Shown: positions 26,716-36,294, counted from the stretch's first letter. The stretch: DNA of 64,000 nt from an uncultured Chlorobiaceae bacterium (GCA_903895195.1 CAITSZ010000047.1:62001-126000), one strand, 5' to 3'. The notes: generated by a model not told the origin, from the sequence alone. Numbers and translations are program-made.

Positions 26716-26969
26716 CTGAACAGAACTTATGATATCTGAATGAAGGGTCATAGGGTACTTTCAATCTGTAGCTCAGTGGCTCGATGCACTAATGCCAAAA
26801 TCCATAACGACGCAGCAGCCTATCTGATAGGCGTTAATGGGAGCGGTTGCCAACACTCTTCAACAGTACTCGCCTCGTAAAGTATCTACCCTTTGGAGTA
26901 TAACAAACAATTTCAGGCCATCAAAACACACAATCCGAAACAGATATCAACGACATTACGTCCTTCTTT

Positions 26970-27068
26970 TCAGACAAGCGTCTTTGCCCGGCTTCTTACT
27001 CGTTCAAAAATTGCATTGGCAACCTGTGAGGGAAATCCTGCAGGCAGGTGACCTGCTCGCAGGGTCAT
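26970..27068 (-). pseudogene. possible HipA C-terminal relic
   Basis: A 32-codon minus-strand frame reads HLPAGFPSQVANAIFERVRS followed by RAKTLV and a stop. This resembles the C-terminal end of HipA-type kinases (a 'DFP..VA..IF.GL..RA' pattern). Upstream sequence in this frame is closed by a stop a few codons before, and no further HipA sequence is recognisable. The match is short and rests on recall of a family pattern. The remainder of the gap (26716-27159) shows no gene I can support. Confidence 0.3.
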
Positions 27069-27159
27069 ATCATCGAATCAGTCCATCGACTTGATCCACT
27101 GACCAAGCCGATAACCCTTGGGGTCTTGCTGCGACAGGGTTCCGACCGGCGGCTGCTCT

Positions 27160-30100
27160 TCAGGAGCAGCCGGTTGTCATTCCGCAATCTTCGCAGACTT
27201 TGCAGGTTCCATTCTGCTTGACGCGCATGGATCCGCAGTTTTCGCACTGTTCGCCGGTATAGCCCTGGACTTTCGCCTGGTATGCCTGGCTCTGGAGTGC
27301 TGAGGTGTGCGATAATTCAGCATGAACGACAAGTGCCGGCTCGGGAACCTGAGTATGGTCTGAGGTACCGTTGCTTTTCTGCTTTCCATCGTCACCCTCC
27401 AGCTCGTCAACGGCTTTTACATGCACAAAATCCTTGCGACCGAGATAGTCGTATCCGATTGAGCGGAAAACGTAATCGAGAATGGATGTTGAATTTTTTA
27501 TGACGTTGTGGCCCTGCACAGTGCCCGCAGGCTCAAAGCGGGTAAAGGTGAAGCTGTCGACAAGCTCCTCGAGCGGCATGCCGTATTGCAGTGCTTTGGA
27601 AGCAAGCACGGCGAAGCAGTTCAATAGCCCCTTGAATGATGCACCTTCTTTATACATGTCGATAAAAACCTCTCCCAGGGAGCCGTCATCATACTCCCCT
27701 GTCCGGAGAAATACCTTGTGTCCACCGACATGGGCTTCACGGATATACCCTTTTCTACGCTTCGGCAGGTGGCGGCGTTCTGAACGGTGATAAACCCGCT
27801 CTACAATGCGCTCCTGAACCTCTTTAGGCCCCTTGGTTTCATCAAGACTCTCTTCCGTTCCAAGCATGATGACTTCGTCGAGATCCTGATAGCTGGAAAT
27901 ATTGAGCGGCTGAGAGAGTTTGGATCCATCTCGATAGACCGTGACAGCCTTGACCATGTGCTGCCATGCAGACTGGTATACTTCGCCGATTTCAGCGGTC
28001 GTGGCTGTTCCCGGCATGTTGACCGTTTTTGAAATCGCACCTGAAATAAAGGGCTGTACCGATGACATCATGCGGATGTGCGCCATGTGTTTGATATAGC
28101 GAAGCCCTTTTTTACCGCACTTGCTGGCACAGTCGAACACAGGAAGATGTTCAAGCTTCAGATGAGGAGCTCCCTCAATGGTCATGGTGCCGCAGACGTA
28201 GTCGTTTGAAGCTTCTGCATCATCGAGCGTAGCGCCAAGAGCCTGAAGCATATCAAAATCGGGATCATTGAGCTGCCCGTCACTGAATCCGAGTGCTGCA
28301 CAGAAGTCCTCACCGAGAATCCATTTGTTGAAAGCAAAGCGAATATCAAAAACAGTTTCAAGTTGTGATTCGACGACTTCGATCTTATCGTCAGTAAAGC
28401 CCCTGGTTTTCAGCCATTGGCGATTGATGGCGGGTGATCCGGCAAGTGTTCCATGTCCCTTGCAGTAGTGTTCGATATCATCAATCTGTGCATCGGTGTA
28501 ACCAAGCCGTTCAAGAGCTTTATGCACCGACTGGTTGACAATCTTGAAATATCCTCCACCTGCAAGTTTTTTGAATTTGACAATGGCAAACTCGGGCTCG
28601 ATACCGGTGGTATCGCAATCCATAACCAGGCCGATCGTACCAGTTGGTGCAATAACACTAACCTGTGCATTACGGTATCCGTATTTCTTTCCTTTTTGAA
28701 GTGCTTCGTCCCATACATGCCCTGCTGCTTCAAAAAGCTCCTTGGAGCAATACTCTGCATCAATACCCCGCGGTTTGACAGAGAGCCCTTCGTACTCTTC
28801 TTCAGAGAGGTTTCTGGCAGCTCTGCGGTGGTTGCGGATAACGCGAAGCATATCCTTGGCATTTGCACTGTATCCGGCAAACGTGCCAAGATCATGAGCC
28901 ATTTCCGCCGAGGTCAAATAGGCCTGGCCGGTCATTATCGCTGATATGGCGCCAGCTAAAGCGAGCGCTTTTGGTGAATCGTAGGGAATGCCGAGCACCA
29001 TCAGCACCGTGCCCATATTTGCAAACCCGAGACCAAGTGTTCTGAATTCGTAGCTCAGACGGGCTATATCCCTTGAAGGGAAATGGGCCATCAGGACTGA
29101 AATTTCAAGAACGATTGTCCATAGATTGGATGCATGCTGCAACTCCCTGACTTTAACGCGACCGGAAGCCTCATCAATAAAATGAATCAGGTTAAGACTG
29201 GCGAGATTGCAGGCCGTATCGTCAAGGAACATGTACTCAGAACATGGATTACTTGCATTGATACGACCGCTTTCAGGGCAGGTGTGCCATTCGTTGATGG
29301 TAGTATCGAACTGCAGGCCTGGATCAGCGCATTTCCAGGCACTGAGCAGAATTTTTTCCCACAGGTCGCGGGCGTTGACTGCTTTTGCAATTTTGCCTGA
29401 TGTGCGCTCACGCAGCTGCCAGAGATCGTTGTTTTCAACCGCCTTCATGAACTCGTTGGTCACGCGGACGGTATTGTTGGAATTCTGGCCTCCGACAGTA
29501 TGGTATGCTTCCGATTCGTAATTAGAGTTGTACTCTTCAAAATCAAGCGAGGTGTAACCCTGTTCGACCAAAGCGAGCACTCGGATGATATAGCTCATCG
29601 GTACAGCCCGGCTTAAGGCATTCTGAATCAGGTTCTGCAACCTTGGGTTAGCCTTGCGGTCAACACCGTTTGCGATGGCCTCTGCTACAATAGCCTGAAG
29701 AAAGCGGGAACAGATTCTTGAACCGGCTACCAGTGAAGCAACCTTATCCTCTTCCTTCGCCTTCCACTCTATAAACTTTTCAACATCAGGATGGTCAATG
29801 TCAACGATGACCATTTTGGCTGCCCGCCGTGTTGTTCCGCCGGATTTTATAGCGCCTGCGGCTGAATCAAAAATTTTAAGGAAACTCATCAAGCCCGAAG
29901 AACTTCCTCCTCCACTGAGCTTCTCTCCTCCAGAACGAAGGTTTGAGTAGTTTGTGCCTGAACCACTTCCAAATTTAAACACCCTGGCCTCGCGGATTGC
30001 CAGATCAAAAATACCGCCGTCATTAACAAGGTCGTCACTGACTGACTGGATAAAACATGCATGAGCCTGAGGTCTGCCGTAGGCATCTTCCGACTCTTTT

Positions 30101-30603
30101 ACTTCCCCGCTTTTCGGGTCGACATAAAAATGCCCCTGGGCGGGACCGGTAGTGCCATAAGCAAAATTCAAACCCGTATTAAACCATTGCGGGGAGTTTG
30201 GTGCACCCATCTGCTTGAGGATCATAAACGCCACCTCATCATAAAATGCCTGGGCATCATCAGGGGTATCGAAATAACTGTTTTTTTCGCCCCAATCTCT
30301 CCAGCAGCCTGCCATACGATGGACAACTTCCTTGATTGAGTGCTCGCTGCCGGTCACCGGATTGCCTTCAGGATCGATGAGAACGTTGCCATTTTCATCT
30401 CGCTGCGGAATCCCTGTTTTGCGGAAATACTTCTGGGCAAGAATATCTGCAGCAACCTGGGACCACTGTTTCGGCACTTCTATATCGGTCATTTCAAAGA
30501 CCTTCGAGCCGTCAGTATTTCGCAGTACCGAAGTTCTGGTGGTGTATTCGAAACGGTCGTAAACATTTTCACCGGAACTGGTAAAAAGACGTGAAATTTT
30601 CAT
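27160..30603 (-). CDS. nrdJ: adenosylcobalamin-dependent (class II) ribonucleoside-diphosphate reductase
   Basis: 1147 residues from ATG 30603 (GGAG precedes it; the upstream codon at 30624 is not ATG). It makes deoxyribonucleotides using coenzyme B12, independent of oxygen. Motifs: the active-site box NPCSEYMFLDDTACNLASLN (N-x-C-x-E), the GGTTRRAAKMV allosteric/substrate loop (~residue 265), the GGGSSSGLMSF stretch and the PTGTIG loop. A TSCPD domain (FTRFEPAGTVQGHNVI region) and a C-terminal four-Cys zinc motif (CENCGSMRVKQNGTCKVCEDCG) follow. No NrdR box or B12 riboswitch is convincing in the 266-base upstream spacer. A stem-loop (27145-27174) overlaps the stop codon but lacks a T-run. Confidence 0.95.
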   Translation of the reverse strand: MKISRLFTSSGENVYDRFEYTTRTSVLRNTDGSKVFEMTDIEVPKQWSQVAADILAQKYFRKTGIPQRDENGNVLIDPEGNPVTGSEHSIKEVVHRMAGCWRDWGEKNSYFDTPDDAQAFYDEVAFMILKQMGAPNSPQWFNTGLNFAYGTTGPAQGHFYVDPKSGEVKESEDAYGRPQAHACFIQSVSDDLVNDGGIFDLAIREARVFKFGSGSGTNYSNLRSGGEKLSGGGSSSGLMSFLKIFDSAAGAIKSGGTTRRAAKMVIVDIDHPDVEKFIEWKAKEEDKVASLVAGSRICSRFLQAIVAEAIANGVDRKANPRLQNLIQNALSRAVPMSYIIRVLALVEQGYTSLDFEEYNSNYESEAYHTVGGQNSNNTVRVTNEFMKAVENNDLWQLRERTSGKIAKAVNARDLWEKILLSAWKCADPGLQFDTTINEWHTCPESGRINASNPCSEYMFLDDTACNLASLNLIHFIDEASGRVKVRELQHASNLWTIVLEISVLMAHFPSRDIARLSYEFRTLGLGFANMGTVLMVLGIPYDSPKALALAGAISAIMTGQAYLTSAEMAHDLGTFAGYSANAKDMLRVIRNHRRAARNLSEEEYEGLSVKPRGIDAEYCSKELFEAAGHVWDEALQKGKKYGYRNAQVSVIAPTGTIGLVMDCDTTGIEPEFAIVKFKKLAGGGYFKIVNQSVHKALERLGYTDAQIDDIEHYCKGHGTLAGSPAINRQWLKTRGFTDDKIEVVESQLETVFDIRFAFNKWILGEDFCAALGFSDGQLNDPDFDMLQALGATLDDAEASNDYVCGTMTIEGAPHLKLEHLPVFDCASKCGKKGLRYIKHMAHIRMMSSVQPFISGAISKTVNMPGTATTAEIGEVYQSAWQHMVKAVTVYRDGSKLSQPLNISSYQDLDEVIMLGTEESLDETKGPKEVQERIVERVYHRSERRHLPKRRKGYIREAHVGGHKVFLRTGEYDDGSLGEVFIDMYKEGASFKGLLNCFAVLASKALQYGMPLEELVDSFTFTRFEPAGTVQGHNVIKNSTSILDYVFRSIGYDYLGRKDFVHVKAVDELEGDDGKQKSNGTSDHTQVPEPALVVHAELSHTSALQSQAYQAKVQGYTGEQCENCGSMRVKQNGTCKVCEDCGMTTGCS

Positions 30604-30869
30604 AAGAACTCTCCGGGGGGTCAAATATGGAATATGAAATATAAATGGCTTTCTTTCATAAACTTAACCATCCAGACAGCCGTAACCTTACGGATAGTAA
30701 CCGATCGTTTATGCGAAAATATTATCAGCAAGTTATAATAATTTTCTGAAGTTGTAAGATGCCTTTTGAGGTTTTTTTTCTAAGATTCGAATAAAAACCG
30801 TAAAATTCACAAGCTTCATTTCTCTTATGAACCCTACATATTGAGAGGGTCATAGAGGACTATTCTCAA

Positions 30870-31865
30870 TCAATAGGTCATAACCAGGCCGCCTATCGAA
30901 AGGCCGGCGCCGGTGCCGACAAGGAGTGCTTTTTGCCCTCTCTGAAGGTCACCGTCCCTGACCGCCTGGTAGAGTGTTGCGGGAATTGATGCAGCAACAC
31001 AATTACCCAGCCAGGGGAGCGTCTGCATGATACTTGGTTCAGGCCAGCCGAATCGTTGAAGCATACGCAGGCCGACCTTGCTTGCCTGATGAGGAACGAC
31101 AATATCAATATCGAGCAGGCTTGTTGAAAGACCGGGGTAAAGCTCTTCAAGAAACGTTTCATCAATACCGCGCACCATGCGTAACACTGCGGAACCATCC
31201 ATGTAGAAAAGATCATCGTCAGAGTTGTGACCCGGTTTTGCCGGGTGGCGAGCCGAACCTCCTCCCATAATGGTTGTGAGATACGCCCCGTCACCATAGG
31301 TCTTGAAATGGGCTTGATGGATTGTGGATCTATCGCCCTCACTGGAACGAGTAACAATAACTGCTGCTGCTGCATCCCCCACCAGCGAAGCCGATTCAGG
31401 CTCTTTTGGGTTAATGCCGCAAGAGGAGATATCCGAACTGGCGATGAGAATATTGCGGTAGCGTCCTGAATTGAGATAGGTTGCCGCTACGTCCATAGCA
31501 GTGATAAAGCTCAGGCAGGTAGTATGCACGCTCATGGACGGAATGCCCGACCGACCCAGACCGAGATGGCGCTGAATCAAGGCCCCTGTATCGGGGATGG
31601 CCTGCTCAACTGTCCCCGATGCATTGATAATAAGGTTGAGTTCCCCCGGCTCCAGCCCGGCTTCTTCAAGAGCTTCGCGAGCAGCCTCTGCGGCCATGAA
31701 TGATGAAGTTTCATCGGTAACCCGACGACGCTGGCGAACTCCATTTCGCTGCTCAACCCAGCCGGAAGGCAGGCTGTACACTGTTTCAAGTTCGGAACTG
31801 TGGACTATATGAGAGGGCAGGTAACGGCCAAGACCTATAATCTTGAGGGGAAGATTGACTTCCAT
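30870..31865 (-). CDS. 3-oxoacyl-ACP synthase III-like (FabH-related) enzyme
   Basis: A 331-residue thiolase-fold protein. The catalytic triad is visible: Cys117 in HTTCLSF, His in VPHQASKVGL (~residue 243) and Asn in LGNCVAASIPATL (~residue 274); GLSIGG closes the fold. Unlike housekeeping FabH it starts LKIIGLGRYLPSHIVHSSEL and has the HTTC motif seen in divergent KAS III enzymes that condense unusual acyl groups. It is the last gene of a minus-strand run: nadA, nuclease-like, pentapeptide, this gene. Six bases separate it from the pentapeptide gene. No fab cluster is nearby, so a role in a dedicated lipid or secondary product is plausible (inference). Confidence 0.82.
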   Translation of the reverse strand: MEVNLPLKIIGLGRYLPSHIVHSSELETVYSLPSGWVEQRNGVRQRRRVTDETSSFMAAEAAREALEEAGLEPGELNLIINASGTVEQAIPDTGALIQRHLGLGRSGIPSMSVHTTCLSFITAMDVAATYLNSGRYRNILIASSDISSCGINPKEPESASLVGDAAAAVIVTRSSEGDRSTIHQAHFKTYGDGAYLTTIMGGGSARHPAKPGHNSDDDLFYMDGSAVLRMVRGIDETFLEELYPGLSTSLLDIDIVVPHQASKVGLRMLQRFGWPEPSIMQTLPWLGNCVAASIPATLYQAVRDGDLQRGQKALLVGTGAGLSIGGLVMTY

Positions 31866-31871
31866 AGACTA

Positions 31872-32963
31872 TCACCCTTCCCTTTTGCGCAAGAGCTCTA
31901 CAAGCTCGGCAGTTCGTGATGCCTGTTTTTCGACAGCTTCGGCCAGACGTTCCATTTCACTATGCCGGCCTCTTTCAGTTTCAGTATCAAACAGAATCGG
32001 CTTCTGAAACCCTTCGGAGAGCTTGAAAATATGAATACAGATCTTGAGAAGGATAACATACAGGACTGGAAGCAGGTACTCTCCAAAGATGATCGGCATC
32101 TCCTGATAGTGCTGCATAAGCCCTTGCCAGTCTCCACTGAACAGCAGATCCCACTTTATGAAAAAATAGATGTAGATAACCGGATGAAAGACGAGAAAGA
32201 AGCGCATGATCTTTGATTGCCGACGGTTTGCCGGGTCACTTTCATATTTGGAGAGCAACCAGGGAAAATGTCCGACAAGCATGGCTGAGCGCCGATCATT
32301 GAGATAGTGTGCCCCCTGAAGAGCTGAATCAATAAAGGAGGAGACCTGGCTTAAGAGTACTGTAGAGAGGATTGTTGCAAGAAAAGAGTAGCTGAAATCA
32401 TCAAATTTGAACGATCCTGCCAGATAGGGCAGGGTAATAGTCTTTGGTTTAATGACAATAAAAAGCAGGGCAATACCTGCAAGCAGGAGAGAAAAAGTCT
32501 GGAGCTTGCGGGCGTGCTTAAGACTTTCGATAACAGCATCCGCGTTGGCACCCTGCATGGAGTTCCCCGGAGGATCAATTCTCAGGAGCGCTGCGGAGTC
32601 AGTAAGAGGTGAGTATATGCCGTTGACGCCAATATCGCAGCCTTGAACATCGCGGTAGGTTGTAAAAATGTCGATAGCGCTTTTGCTGAAATTTACGCCT
32701 GTGAGATTTGTTCTCGTGAGGTCGGCCCCACGCAGGTCCGCTCCACTTAAATCAGCTTCAGTCAAATTCGCATCGACAAGATTCGCCTTTGACATGTTTG
32801 CGCCTCTGAGATTTGCTCCGGCAAAGTTTATGCCCCGAAGATCCAGAGAAGCGAGGGAGATGTCGTGCAGATCAGGGCGGACATCCGCATTTTCCTGGCG
32901 CCAAAGGTTCCAGACAGCAACGCCCTCTTTAAGGCGGTTAAGATGTTCAGATTCAGCAATCAT
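31872..32963 (-). CDS. pentapeptide-repeat membrane protein
   Basis: 363 residues. Residues ~45-100 are a run of pentapeptides A(D/N)LXX (INFAGANLRGANMSKANLVD, then ADLSGADLRGADLTRTNLTG), which form a right-handed beta-helix of about ten turns. After a linker there are four hydrophobic segments (residues ~160-178, ~190-213, ~255-275, ~285-310), and the C-terminus has a short coiled coil (AEAVEKQASRTAELVELLRK). Its ATG overlaps the stop of the nuclease-like gene. This architecture recalls bacterial membrane proteins of unknown function. It may scaffold or anchor its operon partners. Confidence 0.75.
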   Translation of the reverse strand: MIAESEHLNRLKEGVAVWNLWRQENADVRPDLHDISLASLDLRGINFAGANLRGANMSKANLVDANLTEADLSGADLRGADLTRTNLTGVNFSKSAIDIFTTYRDVQGCDIGVNGIYSPLTDSAALLRIDPPGNSMQGANADAVIESLKHARKLQTFSLLLAGIALLFIVIKPKTITLPYLAGSFKFDDFSYSFLATILSTVLLSQVSSFIDSALQGAHYLNDRRSAMLVGHFPWLLSKYESDPANRRQSKIMRFFLVFHPVIYIYFFIKWDLLFSGDWQGLMQHYQEMPIIFGEYLLPVLYVILLKICIHIFKLSEGFQKPILFDTETERGRHSEMERLAEAVEKQASRTAELVELLRKREG

Positions 32964-33673
32964 GAGGGCTTTTTTCCAACATACTTGAGTACGGCTTTCA
33001 GCAGTGAGGAACTCTGGATAACCTGCGCGTAGGCTTCTTCCTGAGTCATATCCCTCTGCTCTTTTCTTATTTTAGCTCCGAGTTTTCGGGAAGCGTTGGC
33101 AACTTTTGCTATTTCACGGGCAAGATCACTCTCACTTTCAATGGTGATTGGCCTGATGTTGCGTTGGATATAACCAATGTTGTTTCTGACACTGCCTTCA
33201 ATGATTCCATCATTGACCGAGTGCCGTTTTTTATTGAAATCGTCATACCCTGTGTTATGCAGCGGCATTGAAAGGTCGCCGATATAATGCGCACAGAACA
33301 CCAGCGGATATTCGGCATATTTACCGGCAGCACTCTCTGCCTTATAGGCTCTCACTGCACCTATAATCGCTCCATAGAGGTGACCCTCTTCATCGCCTGC
33401 TTTATTGTAACGGGCAACCTGCTCAAGAACCATTGCTTCATCAACTTCTTTATCGGCATTGTTGTTGAAGTAGTGGTTTTTTTCTTCCAGTGGCCTGAAT
33501 TCACTTTTTGACTTGGCGACGTCGGGCGCTGCCGCACTGTACCAGAGCTCAAATCCTGCGGCTTCGGCAATTGACAGATGGGTCTTGTCGTGCCAGGCAT
33601 AAGCCTGAACGGACGATAACATAACGGAGAGAATCAGGGAAAGCGAAGCAACTCCTTTTGATAGTGTTCGCAT
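32960..33673 (-). CDS. exported S1/P1-nuclease or phospholipase C-like zinc enzyme
   Basis: 237 residues from ATG 33673, which gives a normal signal peptide (RTLSKG, hydrophobic core, AYA cleavage). The mature protein would begin WHDKTH; an N-terminal Trp whose amino group helps bind zinc is a hallmark of S1/P1 nucleases and zinc phospholipases C. Further ligand regions are LEEKNHYFNN (~residue 75) and FCAHYIGDLSMPLHNTGYDD (~residues 135-155), the H-x-x-x-D-x-x-x-P-x-H motif of the family. It should cleave single-stranded nucleic acid or phospholipid head groups in the periplasm; the substrate cannot be decided. Start and stop overlap or abut neighbours in the nadA operon. Confidence 0.78.
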   Translation of the reverse strand: MRTLSKGVASLSLILSVMLSSVQAYAWHDKTHLSIAEAAGFELWYSAAAPDVAKSKSEFRPLEEKNHYFNNNADKEVDEAMVLEQVARYNKAGDEEGHLYGAIIGAVRAYKAESAAGKYAEYPLVFCAHYIGDLSMPLHNTGYDDFNKKRHSVNDGIIEGSVRNNIGYIQRNIRPITIESESDLAREIAKVANASRKLGAKIRKEQRDMTQEEAYAQVIQSSSLLKAVLKYVGKKPS

Positions 33674-33753
33674 GATGGCTTCTCTGGTTTTAGTGATAGG
33701 ATAACTGACTGAAGGGCAGCTCAGAAAAAAAAGATGGTACCTTTTCAGTGCGC

Positions 33754-34728
33754 TCATCCTGGTGACATTTCAAGCATTTTTTTGATTGAACCCAATGATG
33801 CAAGTCGAAGCGCTTCGTCGATGACGATCTCTGGTTTGCGACTGAGCATGCACTGATAGAGCTTTTCAAGTGTGTTCTGTTTCATCTGTGTGCAGAGGCT
33901 GAATGGATTTTCGGGATCTTTTGGTGCTGGAATAAAGGTTTTCGAGGGAGAACGCTTCTGCATTTCGTAGAGAATACCGGGCTCTGTGGCTACTATAAAC
34001 TGCTCGGCTGAACTTACCGCGGTATAGTCAAGCAGTGCTTTTGTTGAACCGGTAAACACCGCATGACGCAACACCTCCTCCCTGCATTCGGGATGTGCTA
34101 TAAACTCGGCATCCGGATATTCCAGACATGCCTTGAGAATAATTTGCTCTGAAAACGCATCATGGACGTAACAACAGCCCTGCCAGAGAATCATCTCCCT
34201 GCCAAGTTTCCTTGATATATAGCCGCCAAGGTTTTTATCGGGAGCAAAAATAATCTGCCGCCCTTCGGGAATCTGACGGATGATCTGTTCGGCATTGGAG
34301 GATGTGCAGGTAATGTCGGAAAGTGCTTTTATATCGGCAGTCGAGTTTATATAGGTTACAACGATGGCTCCGGGGTAGTGCTTTTTGAACTCACGGAACT
34401 CTTCTGCCGGGCAACTGTCGGCAAGAGGACAACCTGCATAGGTATCGGGCATCAGTACCTGCTTGCCCGGATTAAGAATTTTAGCAGTTTCAGCCATGAA
34501 ATAAACTCCGGCAAAAACAATGACATCAGCATCATTTTTTTCGGCTGCCCGGGCCAGGGCAAGACTGTCGCCGACAACATCGGCAATTTGCTGTATCTCG
34601 GGAACCGTATAGTAGTGAGCAAGAATAATGGCATTCATCTCTTTTTTAAGTACCCTTATTCTCTTGAATAGCTCTTCATGAGCTTGAACACCGTTACCCG
34701 GACTGGCGGAAGCAATATCTCTGGTCAT
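33754..34728 (-). CDS. nadA: quinolinate synthase
   Basis: A 324-residue [4Fe-4S] enzyme that condenses iminoaspartate with dihydroxyacetone phosphate to quinolinate, the first dedicated ring step of NAD synthesis. Visible landmarks: LAHYYTVPEIQQIADVVGDS (~residues 38-57), the cluster cysteine regions in MPDTYAGCPLADSCP, HPECREEVL and ENPFSLCTQMKQNTLEKL. Its partner nadB lies ~9 kb away on the other strand, and nadE is next to nadB. It is the first gene of an operon that continues into the nuclease-like gene. Confidence 0.95.
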   Translation of the reverse strand: MTRDIASASPGNGVQAHEELFKRIRVLKKEMNAIILAHYYTVPEIQQIADVVGDSLALARAAEKNDADVIVFAGVYFMAETAKILNPGKQVLMPDTYAGCPLADSCPAEEFREFKKHYPGAIVVTYINSTADIKALSDITCTSSNAEQIIRQIPEGRQIIFAPDKNLGGYISRKLGREMILWQGCCYVHDAFSEQIILKACLEYPDAEFIAHPECREEVLRHAVFTGSTKALLDYTAVSSAEQFIVATEPGILYEMQKRSPSKTFIPAPKDPENPFSLCTQMKQNTLEKLYQCMLSRKPEIVIDEALRLASLGSIKKMLEMSPG

Positions 34729-34791
34729 AATGTGATTACAATCGGTTACTAACTATGAAAGTGAAGAGTAAGGGGGATTGATTGAACCGGA

Positions 34792-35181
34792 TTACTTCAA
34801 ATAGTAATCGATTTCATCATCTTCCCTGATCAGAAGCAGGATAGCGGCATTTGGAACAATAATGTAACGCTCTTCCTCATATTCAATTTCATAAGAGCTG
34901 TTCTGGATAAAAATTGCCATATCACCTACTTTTGCCTGCAATGGTATGTACTGGGCTGTGGTAACACGCTCTTTCCACGGTTCATCTGATTCGGGCGGCG
35001 GGCCGATCGGATAGCCCGGTCCTGTTTTTATAACATAGCCGGACTGGATTTTTTCTTTTTCCTGAACACCGGGAGGAAGATAAATTCCGGATTTTGTTCT
35101 TTCGTCAAGAGATTTTGGCCTGATTAATACTCTATCACCGACAACAACAAATTTATCTGTTATATTTATATTCTGCGTCAT
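34792..35181 (-). CDS. GroES-like co-chaperonin-fold protein
   Basis: 129 residues with the GroES/Cpn10 beta-barrel pattern: VVGDRVLIRPKSLDERTKSG resembles the family start, IQSGYVIKTGPG matches the GEVLAVG-type strand and KVGDMAIFI the KVGD-V-F motif. GIYLPPGVQEKEK replaces the mobile loop, lacking the classic IVL tripeptide that docks onto GroEL. An insert (YPIGPPPESDEPWKERVTTA) follows. It is not next to groEL. It may be a specialised co-chaperonin or a repurposed fold. Confidence 0.78.
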   Translation of the reverse strand: MTQNINITDKFVVVGDRVLIRPKSLDERTKSGIYLPPGVQEKEKIQSGYVIKTGPGYPIGPPPESDEPWKERVTTAQYIPLQAKVGDMAIFIQNSSYEIEYEEERYIIVPNAAILLLIREDDEIDYYLK

Positions 35182-35434
35182 GTTAATTCTCTTGACATAT
35201 TAGCCCTACTTACCTTGGCATTGAATGAAGAAAATGTAACAAAAATTATGTGTCAGGCAAATCAGCGAGAGAATAGTCAGGCAAGAGCATCAGGGGGGCA
35301 TATAACCCCGAAAAAAGCGTAAAAAATTGACAACCCCCTTATAAACGTGACTGCAGTCTGCCGGTAGTGAATCATGAGCTATACAATCATGGCTGTTACC
35401 GACAGGTCACACATATAAAACCGGAACCTGAAAC

Positions 35435-36265
35435 GTGCAGAAGTTTTTCAATCTTTTTTTCAAGTATAACACCTATCTGCTTTTTGTAGTCTACTGCTGC
35501 ATTTCATTTCTCTTCATCAAGTTTCAGGATGATGATCTGCTTACCAAACTGCGTAATAACGGTATGGAGATCAGTGCATACATAAATGATACAATGATGA
35601 GCTATAGCTATGTGCTTAATCTGAAAGAAGAAAACGACAGGCTGATGCGCATCAACACCGAGCTCATTTCAAAGGTGCTGAGTAGTGAAACAACAGCTTT
35701 GGATGAACGAACCCGCCAGAAAATACTTGCTGACACTACCTTAAAGGCCTCTAAGTTTATTATGGCAAGAGTGGTTTACCGCAAATTCAGTGATCGGGAC
35801 AACATGCTGCTGATCAATGCGGGACGGAGTGACGGGATTAAAAAAGAGATGACCGTGCTGACACCGGAAGGACTTGTGGGAAGAGTAAGCACTGTATCAG
35901 AGCATTTTGCAAAGGTGATGCCGCTCATCAACTCAGACTTCAAGGTGAGCGTCGTATCGAGCGAAAGCAACAGCATGGGACTGCTCAGCTGGAACGGCGG
36001 CAATGAGTCTATCGCCCAGGTTGAACATATTCCCATAAGCAGCAAGCTCAAGCTGCATGAACAGATAGTCACTTCAGACTTCAGTACATTTGCAATCCGC
36101 GGTATCCCTGTCGGAAAAGTTGTACGTATACAACCCGATAAACTTTTCTATACGGTAGAAGTGAGGCTGGCCGTTGATTTTTCATCCTTGACTCATGTAC
36201 TGATTGCACCTCTGAAAACTGAAGCTGAAAAAGTTGAGATGATCGGAGAAAATACCTCTCTGTGA
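35435..36265 (+). CDS. mreC: rod shape-determining protein
   Basis: 276 residues from a GTG start behind GGAA. It has one N-terminal membrane helix (residues ~12-30), a coiled coil (residues ~55-85, LKEENDRLMRINTELISKVL) and two periplasmic beta domains with INAGRSDGI, GLVGRVSTVS and FAIRGIPVGKVVRI, typical of MreC. MreC organises the elongation complex with MreD, PBP2, RodA and cytoplasmic MreB. It opens the mreC-mreD-mrdA operon. The MreB gene is about 20 kb downstream, so the operon is split. Length is at the short end of normal. Confidence 0.92.
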   Translation: MQKFFNLFFKYNTYLLFVVYCCISFLFIKFQDDDLLTKLRNNGMEISAYINDTMMSYSYVLNLKEENDRLMRINTELISKVLSSETTALDERTRQKILADTTLKASKFIMARVVYRKFSDRDNMLLINAGRSDGIKKEMTVLTPEGLVGRVSTVSEHFAKVMPLINSDFKVSVVSSESNSMGLLSWNGGNESIAQVEHIPISSKLKLHEQIVTSDFSTFAIRGIPVGKVVRIQPDKLFYTVEVRLAVDFSSLTHVLIAPLKTEAEKVEMIGENTSL

Positions 36266-36294
36266 AACATTCCCTTAATTGCAGAAACTGACTT

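Noticed and set aside
26760-26840. TGTAGCTCAGTGGCTCGATG, which looks like a tRNA D-arm
   Set aside because: No acceptor, anticodon or T-stem can be paired around it; chance similarity.
30604-30869. Possible B12 riboswitch or NrdR boxes upstream of nrdJ
   Set aside because: The conserved B12-box and NrdR palindromes are not visible; only an imperfect hairpin near 30839-30868 is seen, next to the ketosynthase stop.
35327-35360. TTGACA upstream of mreC as a promoter
   Set aside because: No -10 box lies at the right distance, so the hexamer alone is not sufficient.
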